64,000 nt of DNA from an uncultured Prevotellaceae bacterium (GCA_900315565.1 OMZS01000008.1:1-64000), one strand, 5' to 3'. Numbered from the stretch's first letter, positions 1-7,697 are shown. A program made the numbers and translations. Notes: generated from the letters alone by a model not told the origin.

Positions 1-98
1 TTCAGAGGCGTGGGGGATATCAGGTTCTTCATGTACAGACTAGCAACACTTTACTCTTGATTAGCCTACACCCACCAACCTGGAAAATCCGCTGACCC

Positions 99-158
99 AT
101 TATTACCTTGGATTTTTTCGATTTTTGGCAAATTATTTCCTTGGATTTTTTCGATTTT
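99..158. repeat. 33-base-period direct repeat
   Basis: A 27-base unit (99-125, 132-158) occurs twice with a 33-base offset and one mismatch. Each copy contains CCTTGGATTTTTTCGATTTT (106-125 and 139-158). Because 33 is a multiple of three, open frames crossing it show a repeated 11-residue peptide, but no convincing gene covers it. Confidence 0.6.
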
Positions 159-176
159 GTTTTTTGCAGCATCCAA

Positions 177-243
177 GTAGGAGGTCACGTGGCTCACGTG
201 ACAACTCCTATTGCCAGCGACGTGAGCCACGTCGCCTCCTACT
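177..243. repeat. Long imperfect inverted repeat
   Basis: The left arm (177-202) and right arm (219-243) are complementary over about 24 bases with one or two mismatches: GTAGGAGG then ACGTGGCTCACGT on the left, and ACGTGAGCCACGT then CCTCCTAC on the right. The loop is about 16 bases. No T-run follows on either strand, so it is not a standard terminator. It could be a palindromic repeat element or a protein-binding site. Confidence 0.6.
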
Positions 244-398
244 GCAAAACGAATGATGGAAAGATACAGACCCCACCCCCAGAGTCCCCTTTGGGGTTGG
301 GAGACACGCGCGGGGGCGCTTTGACAGCGCAATTTGGCTATACAAAAGAATCTTGAAAGATTTTTAACTATAAAAGTGAATAATACCAGTTTTTTTTG

Positions 399-406
399 TA
401 TTTTTG
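399..406 (+). promoter_or_regulatory. -7 promoter box upstream of the structured leader
   Basis: TATTTTTG matches the Bacteroidetes TAnnTTTG box. No clear -33 box is visible. Transcription would start near 410 and run toward the methyltransferase at 1019 without meeting a convincing ORF. Confidence 0.45.
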
Positions 407-1018
407 CAGTTGCTATCTGCTTTTTAACTGTGATATCCTTCGAGGAGGATGGAGCCGCTGGGCAGAGCACTACATATTGAAAGGCGTTACTTTACGCTTT
501 GTTTTTGGCTGTTCGAAACTTCCACATATCGAATGCAATCCAAAACAATGCTGGGGTGACTGCCACGGGGTGTGTATATCAGACTCCGTAGTGTGCTGCG
601 AGGAACGTGTTTCCTCAATGCACACTTTACGGGTGTACTATATACTCCTGCGTGGGTGTTTACTCTGTCTGTTTTTTGCATGGGTTGTGGAAGACCTCGA
701 ACAGGAACAGGCAGAAGTTAAGCATCCGCGTTTTTCTTTTTGTAGTCAGTCAATTGTTATACTTGTTCGTTTTGGATGCTTGCGGACTGTTATTGTAAGA
801 ATGAAATAACGGATAAGGAATAAGAGTTTTTGACATCCTTGATTGACTGATTAACCAGAACTTGCACTTCACGAACACTTCAGTCGGACAAGCATTGGAT
901 GTTTGCGCTCATACGGGCGTGGACAGTAGGATTGTTGTCTGATGTGGGCTGTGCAAGGCCTTGGTTAAACGCATCTCTTCCACGCCCCCTTTTCGGAAAA
1001 CGATAAGAGGGCTTTTTC
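407..1018 (+). ncRNA. Candidate structured leader or small RNA region
   Basis: This stretch of about 600 bases has no credible protein gene but contains several strong RNA folds. At 574-645 a long hairpin pairs GTATAT, CCGTA, GTGTGC and GAGGAA with TTCCTC, GCACAC, TACGG and ATATAC in nested order. At 851-968 a second long fold is closed by 851-867 with 951-968. Its apical hairpin pairs 901-910 with 915-924 and includes five G-U pairs, which suggests RNA rather than DNA symmetry. It could be one long leader of the restriction operon, one or two independent small RNAs (a 6S-like RNA is conceivable from shape alone), or both. I do not recognise a named RNA family. Confidence 0.45.
915..1017 (+). 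promoter_or_regulatory. Riboswitch-like alternative pairing and terminator/SD hairpin before the methyltransferase
   Basis: GGGCGTGGA (915-923) can pair in the wobble-rich hairpin with 901-910, or perfectly with TCCACGCCC (979-987); the two pairings exclude each other. Next, CCCTTTT (987-993) pairs with AAGAGGG (1005-1011), followed by a T-run (1013-1017) and the ATG at 1019. AAGAGGG is also the only Shine-Dalgarno-like sequence for that ATG. The hairpin could therefore end transcription or hide the ribosome site. The pairings are visible in the sequence; regulation is inferred. Confidence 0.45.
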
Positions 1019-2053
1019 ATGTCAAAGAAGATTTATAAGGGAATTGATTTGTTTTGTGGTATTGGCGGATTCCGTTTGGCGATGGAGAATTCCGGTGTAA
1101 AATGTGTATTTTCATCTGATAACGACAAGTTTGCACAAGACACTTATTATGCCAATTTTGGGGAAGTGCCACAAGGAGACATAAAAAAAATAGAAGCAAA
1201 TGAGATTCCTCCATTTGATATATTAGCTGCTGGCTTTCCATGCCAACCATTCAGTTATGCTGGTGAAAAGCAAGGCTTCAATGATGAGATAAGAGGAACT
1301 TTGTTTTTTGATATCTGTCGAATTCTTGAATTTCATAAACCTCCAATGGTTTTCTTGGAAAACGTAAAGGGACTAAAGTCTCATGAGGAAGGTAAGACAT
1401 TAACGACTATTCTTGATTCATTGAAAGAATTGGGCTATTTCCCTCATTGGACAATTCTATCTTCACTAGATTATGGGCTCCCTCAGAAACGCGAACGTTG
1501 GTATTGTATAGCATTTCGAAAAGAAGTTAGTTTTAATTGGCCAAAACCAATTGGCGGGCACCCGACATTAAGGGAAATCGTGGATTTATCTGATAGCAAT
1601 CCATCTTTGAAACTATCAAAATTTGAACTTGATAGAATTGACTATCATTTTGCTGTTGCCAAACCTGGGGATAGAGTTAAACATGACAACTCGAAATATG
1701 CGCCAAATACGAAAAAGGGGAAATACGGTGTGTTTTCTTTTCAAAAACCAGATGGTTCACTTCGTTTCCATGTAGGTGATAATGCCAAAACCCAAATTCA
1801 AGAGGCATTCTATTCTTGTCTCGACACTTATGCATCAACGATAATAGCAAATAGAACTCCAAAGTTGTGGGATATTAGAAGAAAACTATCAGTTTTAGAA
1901 GCCAAAAGGCTTCAAGGTTTCCCTGATGATTTTAAGTTTCCTGTTTCTGACGCACAAGCTTACCATCAATTAGGTAACTCCGTGAGTGTTCCTATTATAA
2001 AACTCATTATGAGCGAAATGATTCATACATACGAAAAAACAATTGAGAAATGA
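1019..2053 (+). CDS. DNA (cytosine-5-)-methyltransferase of a LlaJI-like R-M system
   Basis: This 344-residue protein carries the ordered C5-methyltransferase motifs. Motif I is DLFCGIGG near the start, the catalytic PCQ motif has the nucleophile Cys at about residue 75, and the ENV motif begins at about Glu114. QKRER, RLQGFP and QLGNSVSVP follow toward the C-terminus. Such enzymes methylate C5 of cytosine in a short target and here should protect host DNA from the two downstream restriction genes. The gene overlaps the next by 4 bases. It is strikingly AT-rich (about 30-33% GC in hand-counted 60-base rows) compared with flanking core genes. The start is the ATG just after a T-run hairpin. 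Only one methyltransferase is present, whereas classical LlaJI has two. Confidence 0.93.
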   Translation: MSKKIYKGIDLFCGIGGFRLAMENSGVKCVFSSDNDKFAQDTYYANFGEVPQGDIKKIEANEIPPFDILAAGFPCQPFSYAGEKQGFNDEIRGTLFFDICRILEFHKPPMVFLENVKGLKSHEEGKTLTTILDSLKELGYFPHWTILSSLDYGLPQKRERWYCIAFRKEVSFNWPKPIGGHPTLREIVDLSDSNPSLKLSKFELDRIDYHFAVAKPGDRVKHDNSKYAPNTKKGKYGVFSFQKPDGSLRFHVGDNAKTQIQEAFYSCLDTYASTIIANRTPKLWDIRRKLSVLEAKRLQGFPDDFKFPVSDAQAYHQLGNSVSVPIIKLIMSEMIHTYEKTIEK

Positions 2054-3645
2054 AGTATTTTGATGTTAAGACAGTTGTTGAATCCTATAGCGGATTTCAA
2101 AATTGCATGACAAATAAGTCATGGGGCTATTTAGCACTTTTAAAAGGATGTAATGGAACTATTAGCCCTTTGGTTCCATACGAGGTTAATATGGATGTGG
2201 TTTCTAACTTCCTTGAAGATATATTCAACCTGTCACAAACAAAAAGAATTTATGATGGTGGGCGTTCATTGTTTGTTGTCTTTTCAAATAAATGGGAGAA
2301 ATATTTCAATGATCAAGGCAGATATTCGCCCAATCTTTTTGATGTGGCTATATGGGCATATCGTCGTAAAGGGTTTCCTGAGGATTTTTCAACTGATGAT
2401 ATTATTACTTCTTTTTCAATAGAATTTAATATACCCTATCAAATAATAAAGGACAGTTTTAACACGCAATCAAAAAATATTACCTTTATAAATTCACTAT
2501 ATAGAGAGTCAGCATTAAAGAATGAACTTAGTCTCATCGGTGTTGATGTCTCGACAAACAATATAGACGCAAGAAAAGGAGGCGTTGTCGCGTCTCCTGG
2601 CGAAATTAGTCGAGGTCCATTTATTCAAACTCTATATGCAGGATTAGACATTACGGACTATGTGTTAATATTGCAATCAAATTATAATTCGCTATACGGA
2701 TATTCTTCGGATAATGAATTGAATAAAAATGACTCTTCAGGATGGTCTCAAAAAATCTATTTCGGCACTCCTGGCTCTGGAAAATCATGGACTATCAAGC
2801 AGAAGTATGAGCAGGACGAGTCTAAGGTTTTTAGAACCACCTTCCACCCCGATACAGACTATGCTTCTTTCGTTGGCTGCTACAAGCCTATCAAGGATGA
2901 GAATGACGAAAAAAAGATAGTCTATGAGTTTGTTCCGCAAGCATTTACGGACGCATACGTTGCTGCATGGAGTGATTTGGATAATCCTTATTATTTGATA
3001 ATTGAGGAGATTAATCGAGGCAACTGTGCTCAGATATTTGGCGACCTGTTCCAGTTGCTTGATAGGAATAAGGATGGCTATTCTGAATATCCTATCAAGG
3101 CAGACCACGATTTAAGGGATTATCTTGAAGAGAATTTACCAGAAGACAGCGAAGGTATCAGGGATGGGAAAATATGTCTGCCACCCAATCTGAGTATTAT
3201 CGCCTCGATGAATACGAGCGACCAAAGTCTGTTCCCAATGGACTCTGCTTTTAAGCGTCGCTGGAGTTGGGAGTACGTTCCCATTGATTACGAGAATTCG
3301 GAATCTGGAGCGTTTACTATTACAATTGGGGACGAAACATACAATTGGCACAAGTTCCTGAAAGCAGTCAACGAGAAGATAAAGGCAGTAACTTCATCTG
3401 AGGATAAGCAGATGGGTAATTTCTTTATCAAGAGCAGCGTGGGCGAAAAGGAATTCTGCGACAAGGTGATGTTCTACCTATGGAGTGAGGTTGGCAAAGA
3501 CAACTATCAGACAAATGATGCCATCTTTAAATACTATGCGGAAGACGACAAACTTGTGGAGTTTTCTTTTAATGAGTTGTATGAAGCAACGAAGAAGACT
3601 GGCATCTTGAAGGGATTTATCCGCTATATTGAAGAAGAAAAATGA
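2050..3645 (+). CDS. McrB-type AAA+ GTPase restriction subunit (LlaJI R1-like)
   Basis: This 531-residue protein is the probable motor and recognition subunit of the restriction complex. The first ~235 residues lack familiar motifs and are probably the DNA-recognition domain. The AAA+ core then shows Walker A GTPGSGKS (239-246), Walker B LIIEEINRG (about 316-324), the McrB-type nucleotide signature MNTSDQS (387-393) and an arginine-rich FKRRW segment. McrB proteins form GTP-hydrolysing rings that load a McrC-type nuclease onto recognised DNA. The gene overlaps the methyltransferase by 4 bases and the nuclease gene by 4. GC content jumps near 2760, from about 20-33% per 60-base row before it to 45-50% after it, at the domain boundary, which suggests recombination. 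Alternative: a modification-dependent McrBC system, but the paired C5 methyltransferase favours a LlaJI-like one. Confidence 0.88.
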   Translation: MKYFDVKTVVESYSGFQNCMTNKSWGYLALLKGCNGTISPLVPYEVNMDVVSNFLEDIFNLSQTKRIYDGGRSLFVVFSNKWEKYFNDQGRYSPNLFDVAIWAYRRKGFPEDFSTDDIITSFSIEFNIPYQIIKDSFNTQSKNITFINSLYRESALKNELSLIGVDVSTNNIDARKGGVVASPGEISRGPFIQTLYAGLDITDYVLILQSNYNSLYGYSSDNELNKNDSSGWSQKIYFGTPGSGKSWTIKQKYEQDESKVFRTTFHPDTDYASFVGCYKPIKDENDEKKIVYEFVPQAFTDAYVAAWSDLDNPYYLIIEEINRGNCAQIFGDLFQLLDRNKDGYSEYPIKADHDLRDYLEENLPEDSEGIRDGKICLPPNLSIIASMNTSDQSLFPMDSAFKRRWSWEYVPIDYENSESGAFTITIGDETYNWHKFLKAVNEKIKAVTSSEDKQMGNFFIKSSVGEKEFCDKVMFYLWSEVGKDNYQTNDAIFKYYAEDDKLVEFSFNELYEATKKTGILKGFIRYIEEEK

Positions 3646-5666
3646 AAATATTCTTTGAGGAATACATCTATAAGTGGGATGTCGTGAAGGAGTATCTTCA
3701 CGACCACTATGTGATGTACCTCAGAGACAATCGGGTGACGATTCCCTACGTTGGGTATTACTATTCATCGAAGGCAGAAGATTCGGCTTTTATTCTGCCC
3801 AAGGTTTTTATCAATATTGATGAAAACAAAGAAGAAAAAGCCTTTGGAAAGTTTGTTCCAGAGGATATTATCGATACTAAGGATGAGAATAATCCTTTGT
3901 TGAAGTCGGAGTATTTCAACGAGGTTTTTAATCTCTCCACATGGATATATCGGGCCATTGCCCGCTATCAAGAGCGGCACAGTCCTGAGAATATTTCGGA
4001 ATCGGTGGAAGTGCAGAATGTTGAATCTGTTAATGGTGACAATAGTGAGACCTTGATTAACATCATCTTGCAGCTGATACGTTTTAATAATGAGCATAGG
4101 AATCTTTTTACCTATATTGCAAGGATAAACTCACAGGGGCACAATAAAATTAACTGGCCGAAGACTATCAGCAAGGTTCGCCCCTGGCTGCAAGATGATA
4201 GCCCTGTCTATATGGAGTTTCGTAATAAGTCGAAAGTCATCAATTATGATGAAGAACTGATTGTGTTGTTTTTCTCTGTGCTTGACTATCTGCATGACAA
4301 GTATCATTTCCGTATTTTAAGGAGTGTGAACTATCAGACCTGTCCAAAGGATGTTGAGAAATTGATAGAATCGGGCAAAGGAACACGACTTCTGAGGAGC
4401 ATCAGAAGAAAGTATTTCAAGGATGAACTGGTGAAACTTTGGAATCTGCTTAATGTGTTCTTCAAAAAGGCTCAGGATATGAAGAGCAATAGGACGCATG
4501 AAGAGTCGCTGATGGTGAGAAACTTCAATATGGTGTTCGAGGATATGATAGACTCGCTGATTAGCGACGACACCAAAGCCAAAAATGAGAAACTGAAGGA
4601 TCAACCCGACGGTAAAATTGTTGACCATATTTATCACTATGGTTCGTTGGTGCGTGAAGACGAAATCTATTATATTGGCGACAGCAAATACTACAAGGAG
4701 GGACACGACCCAGGCGAGAATTCCATCTATAAACAGTTTACTTACGCCAAGAACGTCATCCAGATGAATATGGATGTGACGGCACCCAATGAGCAGATTG
4801 GACGCGGCAATTATTATGATGATACGACGGAAGGGTATAACATTACGCCCAACTTCTTTATCCGCGGAATGGTGAATCCGCTACACCTTGATTATATAGA
4901 TACCGAACTGGAACAGGAGAAAGGAAAGGACGGGAAACCTGCTGTCGAAAAACGCTGGCATCACCAGAACAGGCTTTTTGATAGGGATACTCTCTTTGTG
5001 CTGAAATATAGCATCAATTTTCTCTTTGTTTTGTCTGCTTATGCGTCAGGTAGGGTGGACGAAGCCTATAAGAGTCGTATCCGTGAGAAGTTTAAGAATA
5101 ATTTGATAGAAGAACTGGAAAGGAAGTATCATTTCTATTTGTTGCAGTCGAGAGGGGATAGAAAAGAAGCCGTTAACAAGCATTTCCGTTTGTTGAACGG
5201 AAAGGTGTTTAACTCATTTGAGGACAACCGAATCTTATTGTGCGCCTATGAAAAGGGCAAGCGTGGGGCTATACAGCTATTTGAGCAGATAAGGGATGAT
5301 TTTAAAGTGATTTGTTACAAGTTAGGTCAGGATATACATGAGGCAATTCAGAATCAGCCTGAGATATCGTTTGAAATAAAGAAAGACCCTGCTATTGCCT
5401 TGTTCGTTAGGATGAGTGGTCGCAAGCTGCGTGATGTGCGCGAAGATGAAGATGTTTATAATCTAGTATGGCGCAAGATGATTCTTGAAGATTTGGCCAC
5501 TAATCCATCAGATATTATCACGGAGTGTCATCATAATTTTGATTTCCAAGATAAATATCCCGGCATGCAGCATGAAGATTGGTACAGGGTTGTAATGGCC
5601 TTTATTCGTGATATGCAGACTTGCTATGATTTGACATTGCCAGAAATCTTCAGTCTGTCGGCGTAA
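3642..5666 (+). CDS. LlaJI-family restriction endonuclease subunit (McrC-like)
   Basis: This 674-residue protein is the probable nuclease partner of the upstream GTPase. A PD-(D/E)xK-like core is visible in the middle: Glu300 in VFEDMID, Asp328 in GKIVDHIY, the D-x-K pair Asp347/Lys349 in YYIGDSKYYK, and a following KQFTYAKN helix. The preceding block (SVNYQTCP, GTRLLRSIRR, KLWNLL) resembles the LlaJI endonuclease family. It starts 4 bases inside the end of the McrB-like gene, so the subunits are probably made in coupled amounts. The last ~200 residues carry no motif I recognise. The gene is about 40-43% GC in sampled rows, like the motor half of the GTPase rather than the methyltransferase. 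Family assignment is from memory of the motifs. Confidence 0.82.
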   Translation: MKIFFEEYIYKWDVVKEYLHDHYVMYLRDNRVTIPYVGYYYSSKAEDSAFILPKVFINIDENKEEKAFGKFVPEDIIDTKDENNPLLKSEYFNEVFNLSTWIYRAIARYQERHSPENISESVEVQNVESVNGDNSETLINIILQLIRFNNEHRNLFTYIARINSQGHNKINWPKTISKVRPWLQDDSPVYMEFRNKSKVINYDEELIVLFFSVLDYLHDKYHFRILRSVNYQTCPKDVEKLIESGKGTRLLRSIRRKYFKDELVKLWNLLNVFFKKAQDMKSNRTHEESLMVRNFNMVFEDMIDSLISDDTKAKNEKLKDQPDGKIVDHIYHYGSLVREDEIYYIGDSKYYKEGHDPGENSIYKQFTYAKNVIQMNMDVTAPNEQIGRGNYYDDTTEGYNITPNFFIRGMVNPLHLDYIDTELEQEKGKDGKPAVEKRWHHQNRLFDRDTLFVLKYSINFLFVLSAYASGRVDEAYKSRIREKFKNNLIEELERKYHFYLLQSRGDRKEAVNKHFRLLNGKVFNSFEDNRILLCAYEKGKRGAIQLFEQIRDDFKVICYKLGQDIHEAIQNQPEISFEIKKDPAIALFVRMSGRKLRDVREDEDVYNLVWRKMILEDLATNPSDIITECHHNFDFQDKYPGMQHEDWYRVVMAFIRDMQTCYDLTLPEIFSLSA

Positions 5667-5704
5667 TAGATGCTATAAGTTAAAAAGTGATAATTGTTTG
5701 GTGT

Positions 5705-5740
5705 TTTGTTCCCGTTTTTGGGAATTTTGCCTTATATTTG
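5705..5740 (+). promoter_or_regulatory. higBA promoter with candidate HigA operator
   Basis: TATATTTG (5733-5740) is the -7 box and TTTG (5705-5708) a possible, slightly distant -33 box. Between them lies the inverted repeat TTCCCGTTTTTGGGAA (5709-5724). A repressor bound there would block the promoter, as expected for autoregulation by an HTH antitoxin. The promoter separates this pair from the restriction operon. Confidence 0.5.
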
Positions 5741-5762
5741 CAATAAAAAGCATGACATTCAG

Positions 5763-6083
5763 ATGAAAATAGTCTTTGAAGACACGGACTTGGAAGAACT
5801 GATCACTACGGGGCGTAATAGCAAATATAAGAAATACACTCGTAATGCAAAGTTCATGAAGGCGCTCGCCACAGCATATAACTATATGCGACTGGTTGAC
5901 GTGGCAAGCGACCTGCGAGCAATTTCGTTTCTTCATTATGAGCAATTGGCAGGAACCAATGGAATGAGTTCCATCCGAGTGGTCAACGGAATGGTGGAGC
6001 GCATTCTTTTTCGTGAATTTGACGGTGGAATAAGAATAACGGTTTTAAGTTTAGACAATACGCATTATGGCAACAAAAAATGA
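5763..6083 (+). CDS. higB: HigB/RelE-like toxin
   Basis: This 106-residue protein resembles HigB-type toxins of the RelE fold, which cleave mRNA on the ribosome. The visible pattern is a compact basic protein with the helical segment YKKYTRNAKFMKAL, the strand SSIRVVNG and VERILFREFDGGIRITVLSLDNTHYG near the end. The chosen start is the internal ATG at 5763, because the upstream in-frame extension would run through the promoter box. Its last 17 bases overlap the antitoxin gene. The toxin-first order with a cognate XRE antitoxin is typical of HigBA. It sits directly behind the restriction operon and may help stabilise that island. Confidence 0.8.
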   Translation: MKIVFEDTDLEELITTGRNSKYKKYTRNAKFMKALATAYNYMRLVDVASDLRAISFLHYEQLAGTNGMSSIRVVNGMVERILFREFDGGIRITVLSLDNTHYGNKK

Positions 6084-6438
6084 GAACCCGGCACCCTTCA
6101 TGGCTGTGCACCCTGGTATGATGATTAAACCAGAACTGGAGGAACGTGGAATCAGTCAGAAGGATTTCGCCAAGATGGTTGGCATTCAGGCTTCGCATTT
6201 AAGTGAGGTGCTGAACGGCAAGCGTACGCTTTCTACAGACTTAGCCGTAAAGATAGAGTCTGCCATAGGTCTGCCAGCAAAGGTGCTGCTGTCTGCACAG
6301 ACGCAGTATGAGTTGGAATCTGTAAATGCTGTAACTGATAGTAAGGAGAAAGAGACTGTTACTATCACCATTCCTGTTAGCGACCGAAATTTGCTTCGTG
6401 AAATTGTTCGCAGATTTGGCTGGGCAGGTGTGTTCTAA
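6067..6438 (+). CDS. higA: HigA-like XRE-family antitoxin
   Basis: This 123-residue protein has the HigA hallmark start (HPGMMIKPELEERGISQKDFA) followed by a helix-turn-helix (VGIQASHLSEVLNGKRTLS). It should bind and neutralise the upstream toxin and repress their shared promoter. The start overlaps the toxin by 17 bases, indicating translational coupling. The last ~45 residues after the HTH domain (KEKETVTITIPVSDRNLL and on) are longer than in minimal HigA proteins and end in a small hydrophobic tip, GWAGVF. A convergent repeat array separates it from mltG. Confidence 0.85.
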   Translation: MATKNENPAPFMAVHPGMMIKPELEERGISQKDFAKMVGIQASHLSEVLNGKRTLSTDLAVKIESAIGLPAKVLLSAQTQYELESVNAVTDSKEKETVTITIPVSDRNLLREIVRRFGWAGVF

Positions 6439-6446
6439 GGTGTTGT

Positions 6447-6537
6447 CTTGAACTCTTGCAACTCCTTGAACTTCTTGCAACTCCTAGCAATTGTCTTGAA
6501 CTTCTTGCAACTCCTTGAACTCCTTGCAACTCCTTGA
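6447..6537. repeat. Degenerate tandem repeat between higA and mltG
   Basis: Units resembling TTGAACTCCTTGCAACTCC (about 19 bases) recur four to five times, interrupted once by a CTAGCAATTG block. The array fills the gap between two convergent genes. Unlike most arrays in the window it does not have a period of seven. Confidence 0.75.
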
Positions 6538-6539
6538 GC

Positions 6540-7565
6540 TTATTTGATTCCCCGCTCGTTGAGAGCCTTAGAGTAGCGTTCTGCGTTTTTGAGGTGCTCG
6601 GCGTAGGTGACGGCAAAATTGTGTGTGCCGCTGAAATCTTCCTTGGCGCACATGTAGAGGTAGTTGTGGTGCTCATAGTCGAGCACGGCGTTGATGCCGG
6701 CTACTGAGGGCACGCGGATGGGGCCCGGGGGCAGTCCTATGTTGGTGTAGGTGTTGTAGGGGCTTTGGGTTTTGAGCATGTATCCCCAGATGCGCTTGAG
6801 GTCGAACTGCTTGAGCGCGAACTTGATGGTGGGGTCGGCTTGCAGGGGCATGCCTATTTTGAGGCGGTTGAGGTACATGCCGGCTATCATGGGCTTCTCG
6901 TCGTCGTTGGCTGTCTCCTCGTCGATGATGCTGGCCATGGTGACCACCTGGTTTTCGGTGAGCCCGGCCATCTGCGCCTTGGCTTTTCGGTCGGCGTTCC
7001 AGAAGTTGTTGTTTTCGCGCTTCATGCGGTCGAGGAAGTTCTCGAGGCTGATGTTCCAGTACATGTCGTAGGTGTTGGGAATGAAGAGGCAGGCGATGGT
7101 GGTGGAGTCGTAGCCGTATTTCTGCATCACGATGGGGTCGTTGAGGGCTTGCATCACCTCGGCGCTGTCTATCATGAGTTTTCTGCCCACGGCTGAGGCG
7201 AGCCGGTCGAGGGTGCGCACGGAGGGGATGGTGAGGTTGACGGGTGTCTGTATGCCGTTTTTGAGGTGGCGGAACACGGTGAGGGCTCCGTCGCCGGGCT
7301 CAATGGCGTAGCGCCCGGTGCGCACGTGGTCGGCGTAGCCGGAGTGGCGCACCAGGGTTTTGTAGCCCGTGAGTGCGTGTGCATTGGCGATGGGGGTGAG
7401 CTTGGCGAATACGGAGTCAACGTTGTCGTCGCGGTCGATGCATACGTATTGGGTTTTGTCGCTGGCCGAGAGGTCGGACATGAAATAATAGTAGAGCAGT
7501 CCAATAATGACGAGTCCGCAGCCGAGGGCGGGGAGGAGGTATCGGTGGGCGAATTTTTTGTTCAT
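6540..7565 (-). CDS. mltG: Endolytic murein transglycosylase MltG
   Basis: This 341-residue inner-membrane protein of the YceG/MltG family cleaves nascent peptidoglycan strands. It has a short cytoplasmic start, one membrane helix (about residues 9-29, LLPALGCGLVIIGLLYYYF) and a periplasmic body. The catalytic region is ASIIDEET with the conserved Glu, followed by AGMYLNRLKIGMPLQADPT, and LPPGPIRVPS lies near the end. The ATG at 7565 is chosen; an in-frame extension to 7730 would read through repeats and the promoter. The start codon lies in the last unit of a heptanucleotide repeat, which is unusual. Confidence 0.93.
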   Translation of the reverse strand: MNKKFAHRYLLPALGCGLVIIGLLYYYFMSDLSASDKTQYVCIDRDDNVDSVFAKLTPIANAHALTGYKTLVRHSGYADHVRTGRYAIEPGDGALTVFRHLKNGIQTPVNLTIPSVRTLDRLASAVGRKLMIDSAEVMQALNDPIVMQKYGYDSTTIACLFIPNTYDMYWNISLENFLDRMKRENNNFWNADRKAKAQMAGLTENQVVTMASIIDEETANDDEKPMIAGMYLNRLKIGMPLQADPTIKFALKQFDLKRIWGYMLKTQSPYNTYTNIGLPPGPIRVPSVAGINAVLDYEHHNYLYMCAKEDFSGTHNFAVTYAEHLKNAERYSKALNERGIK

Positions 7566-7605
7566 GGGTGTTGGGTGATGGGTGATGGGTGTTGGGTGAT
7601 GGGGC
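7564..7605. repeat. Heptanucleotide tandem repeat overlapping the mltG start
   Basis: Five perfect (A/T)TGGGTG units plus one degenerate unit (ATGGGGC) run without a gap. On the mltG strand they read CACCCAT or CACCCAA and form the bases just before, and part of, the start codon. Copy-number change by 7 bases would alter the leader length. Confidence 0.9.
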
Positions 7606-7635
7606 GGCGTGTGCCGCCTTTTAGTTATGATGGTG

Positions 7636-7643
7636 CAAAGGTA
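7636..7643 (-). promoter_or_regulatory. -7 box of mltG
   Basis: TACCTTTG on the minus strand. Transcription would start about 60 bases before the mltG ATG, so the heptamer array lies in the 5' untranslated region. Confidence 0.6.
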
Positions 7644-7697
7644 GGGTAAAAATATGAAAAGGAGAAATGAAAATCCGAAATTCTTTAGCTTGCCGGC

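Noticed and set aside
1-60. Open frame ending at the TGA 58-60 (FRGVGDIRFFMYRLATLYS), possibly the tail of a gene starting before the window.
   Set aside because: Only 19 codons are visible and they match no family I know; the evidence is too thin to call a partial gene.
66-809. Overlapping frames on both strands (66-470 minus, 108-356 plus, 396-809 plus) as coding genes.
   Set aside because: They cross inverted repeats and the -7 box at 399, have odd composition (many Cys/Val or repeat-derived residues) and resemble no family.
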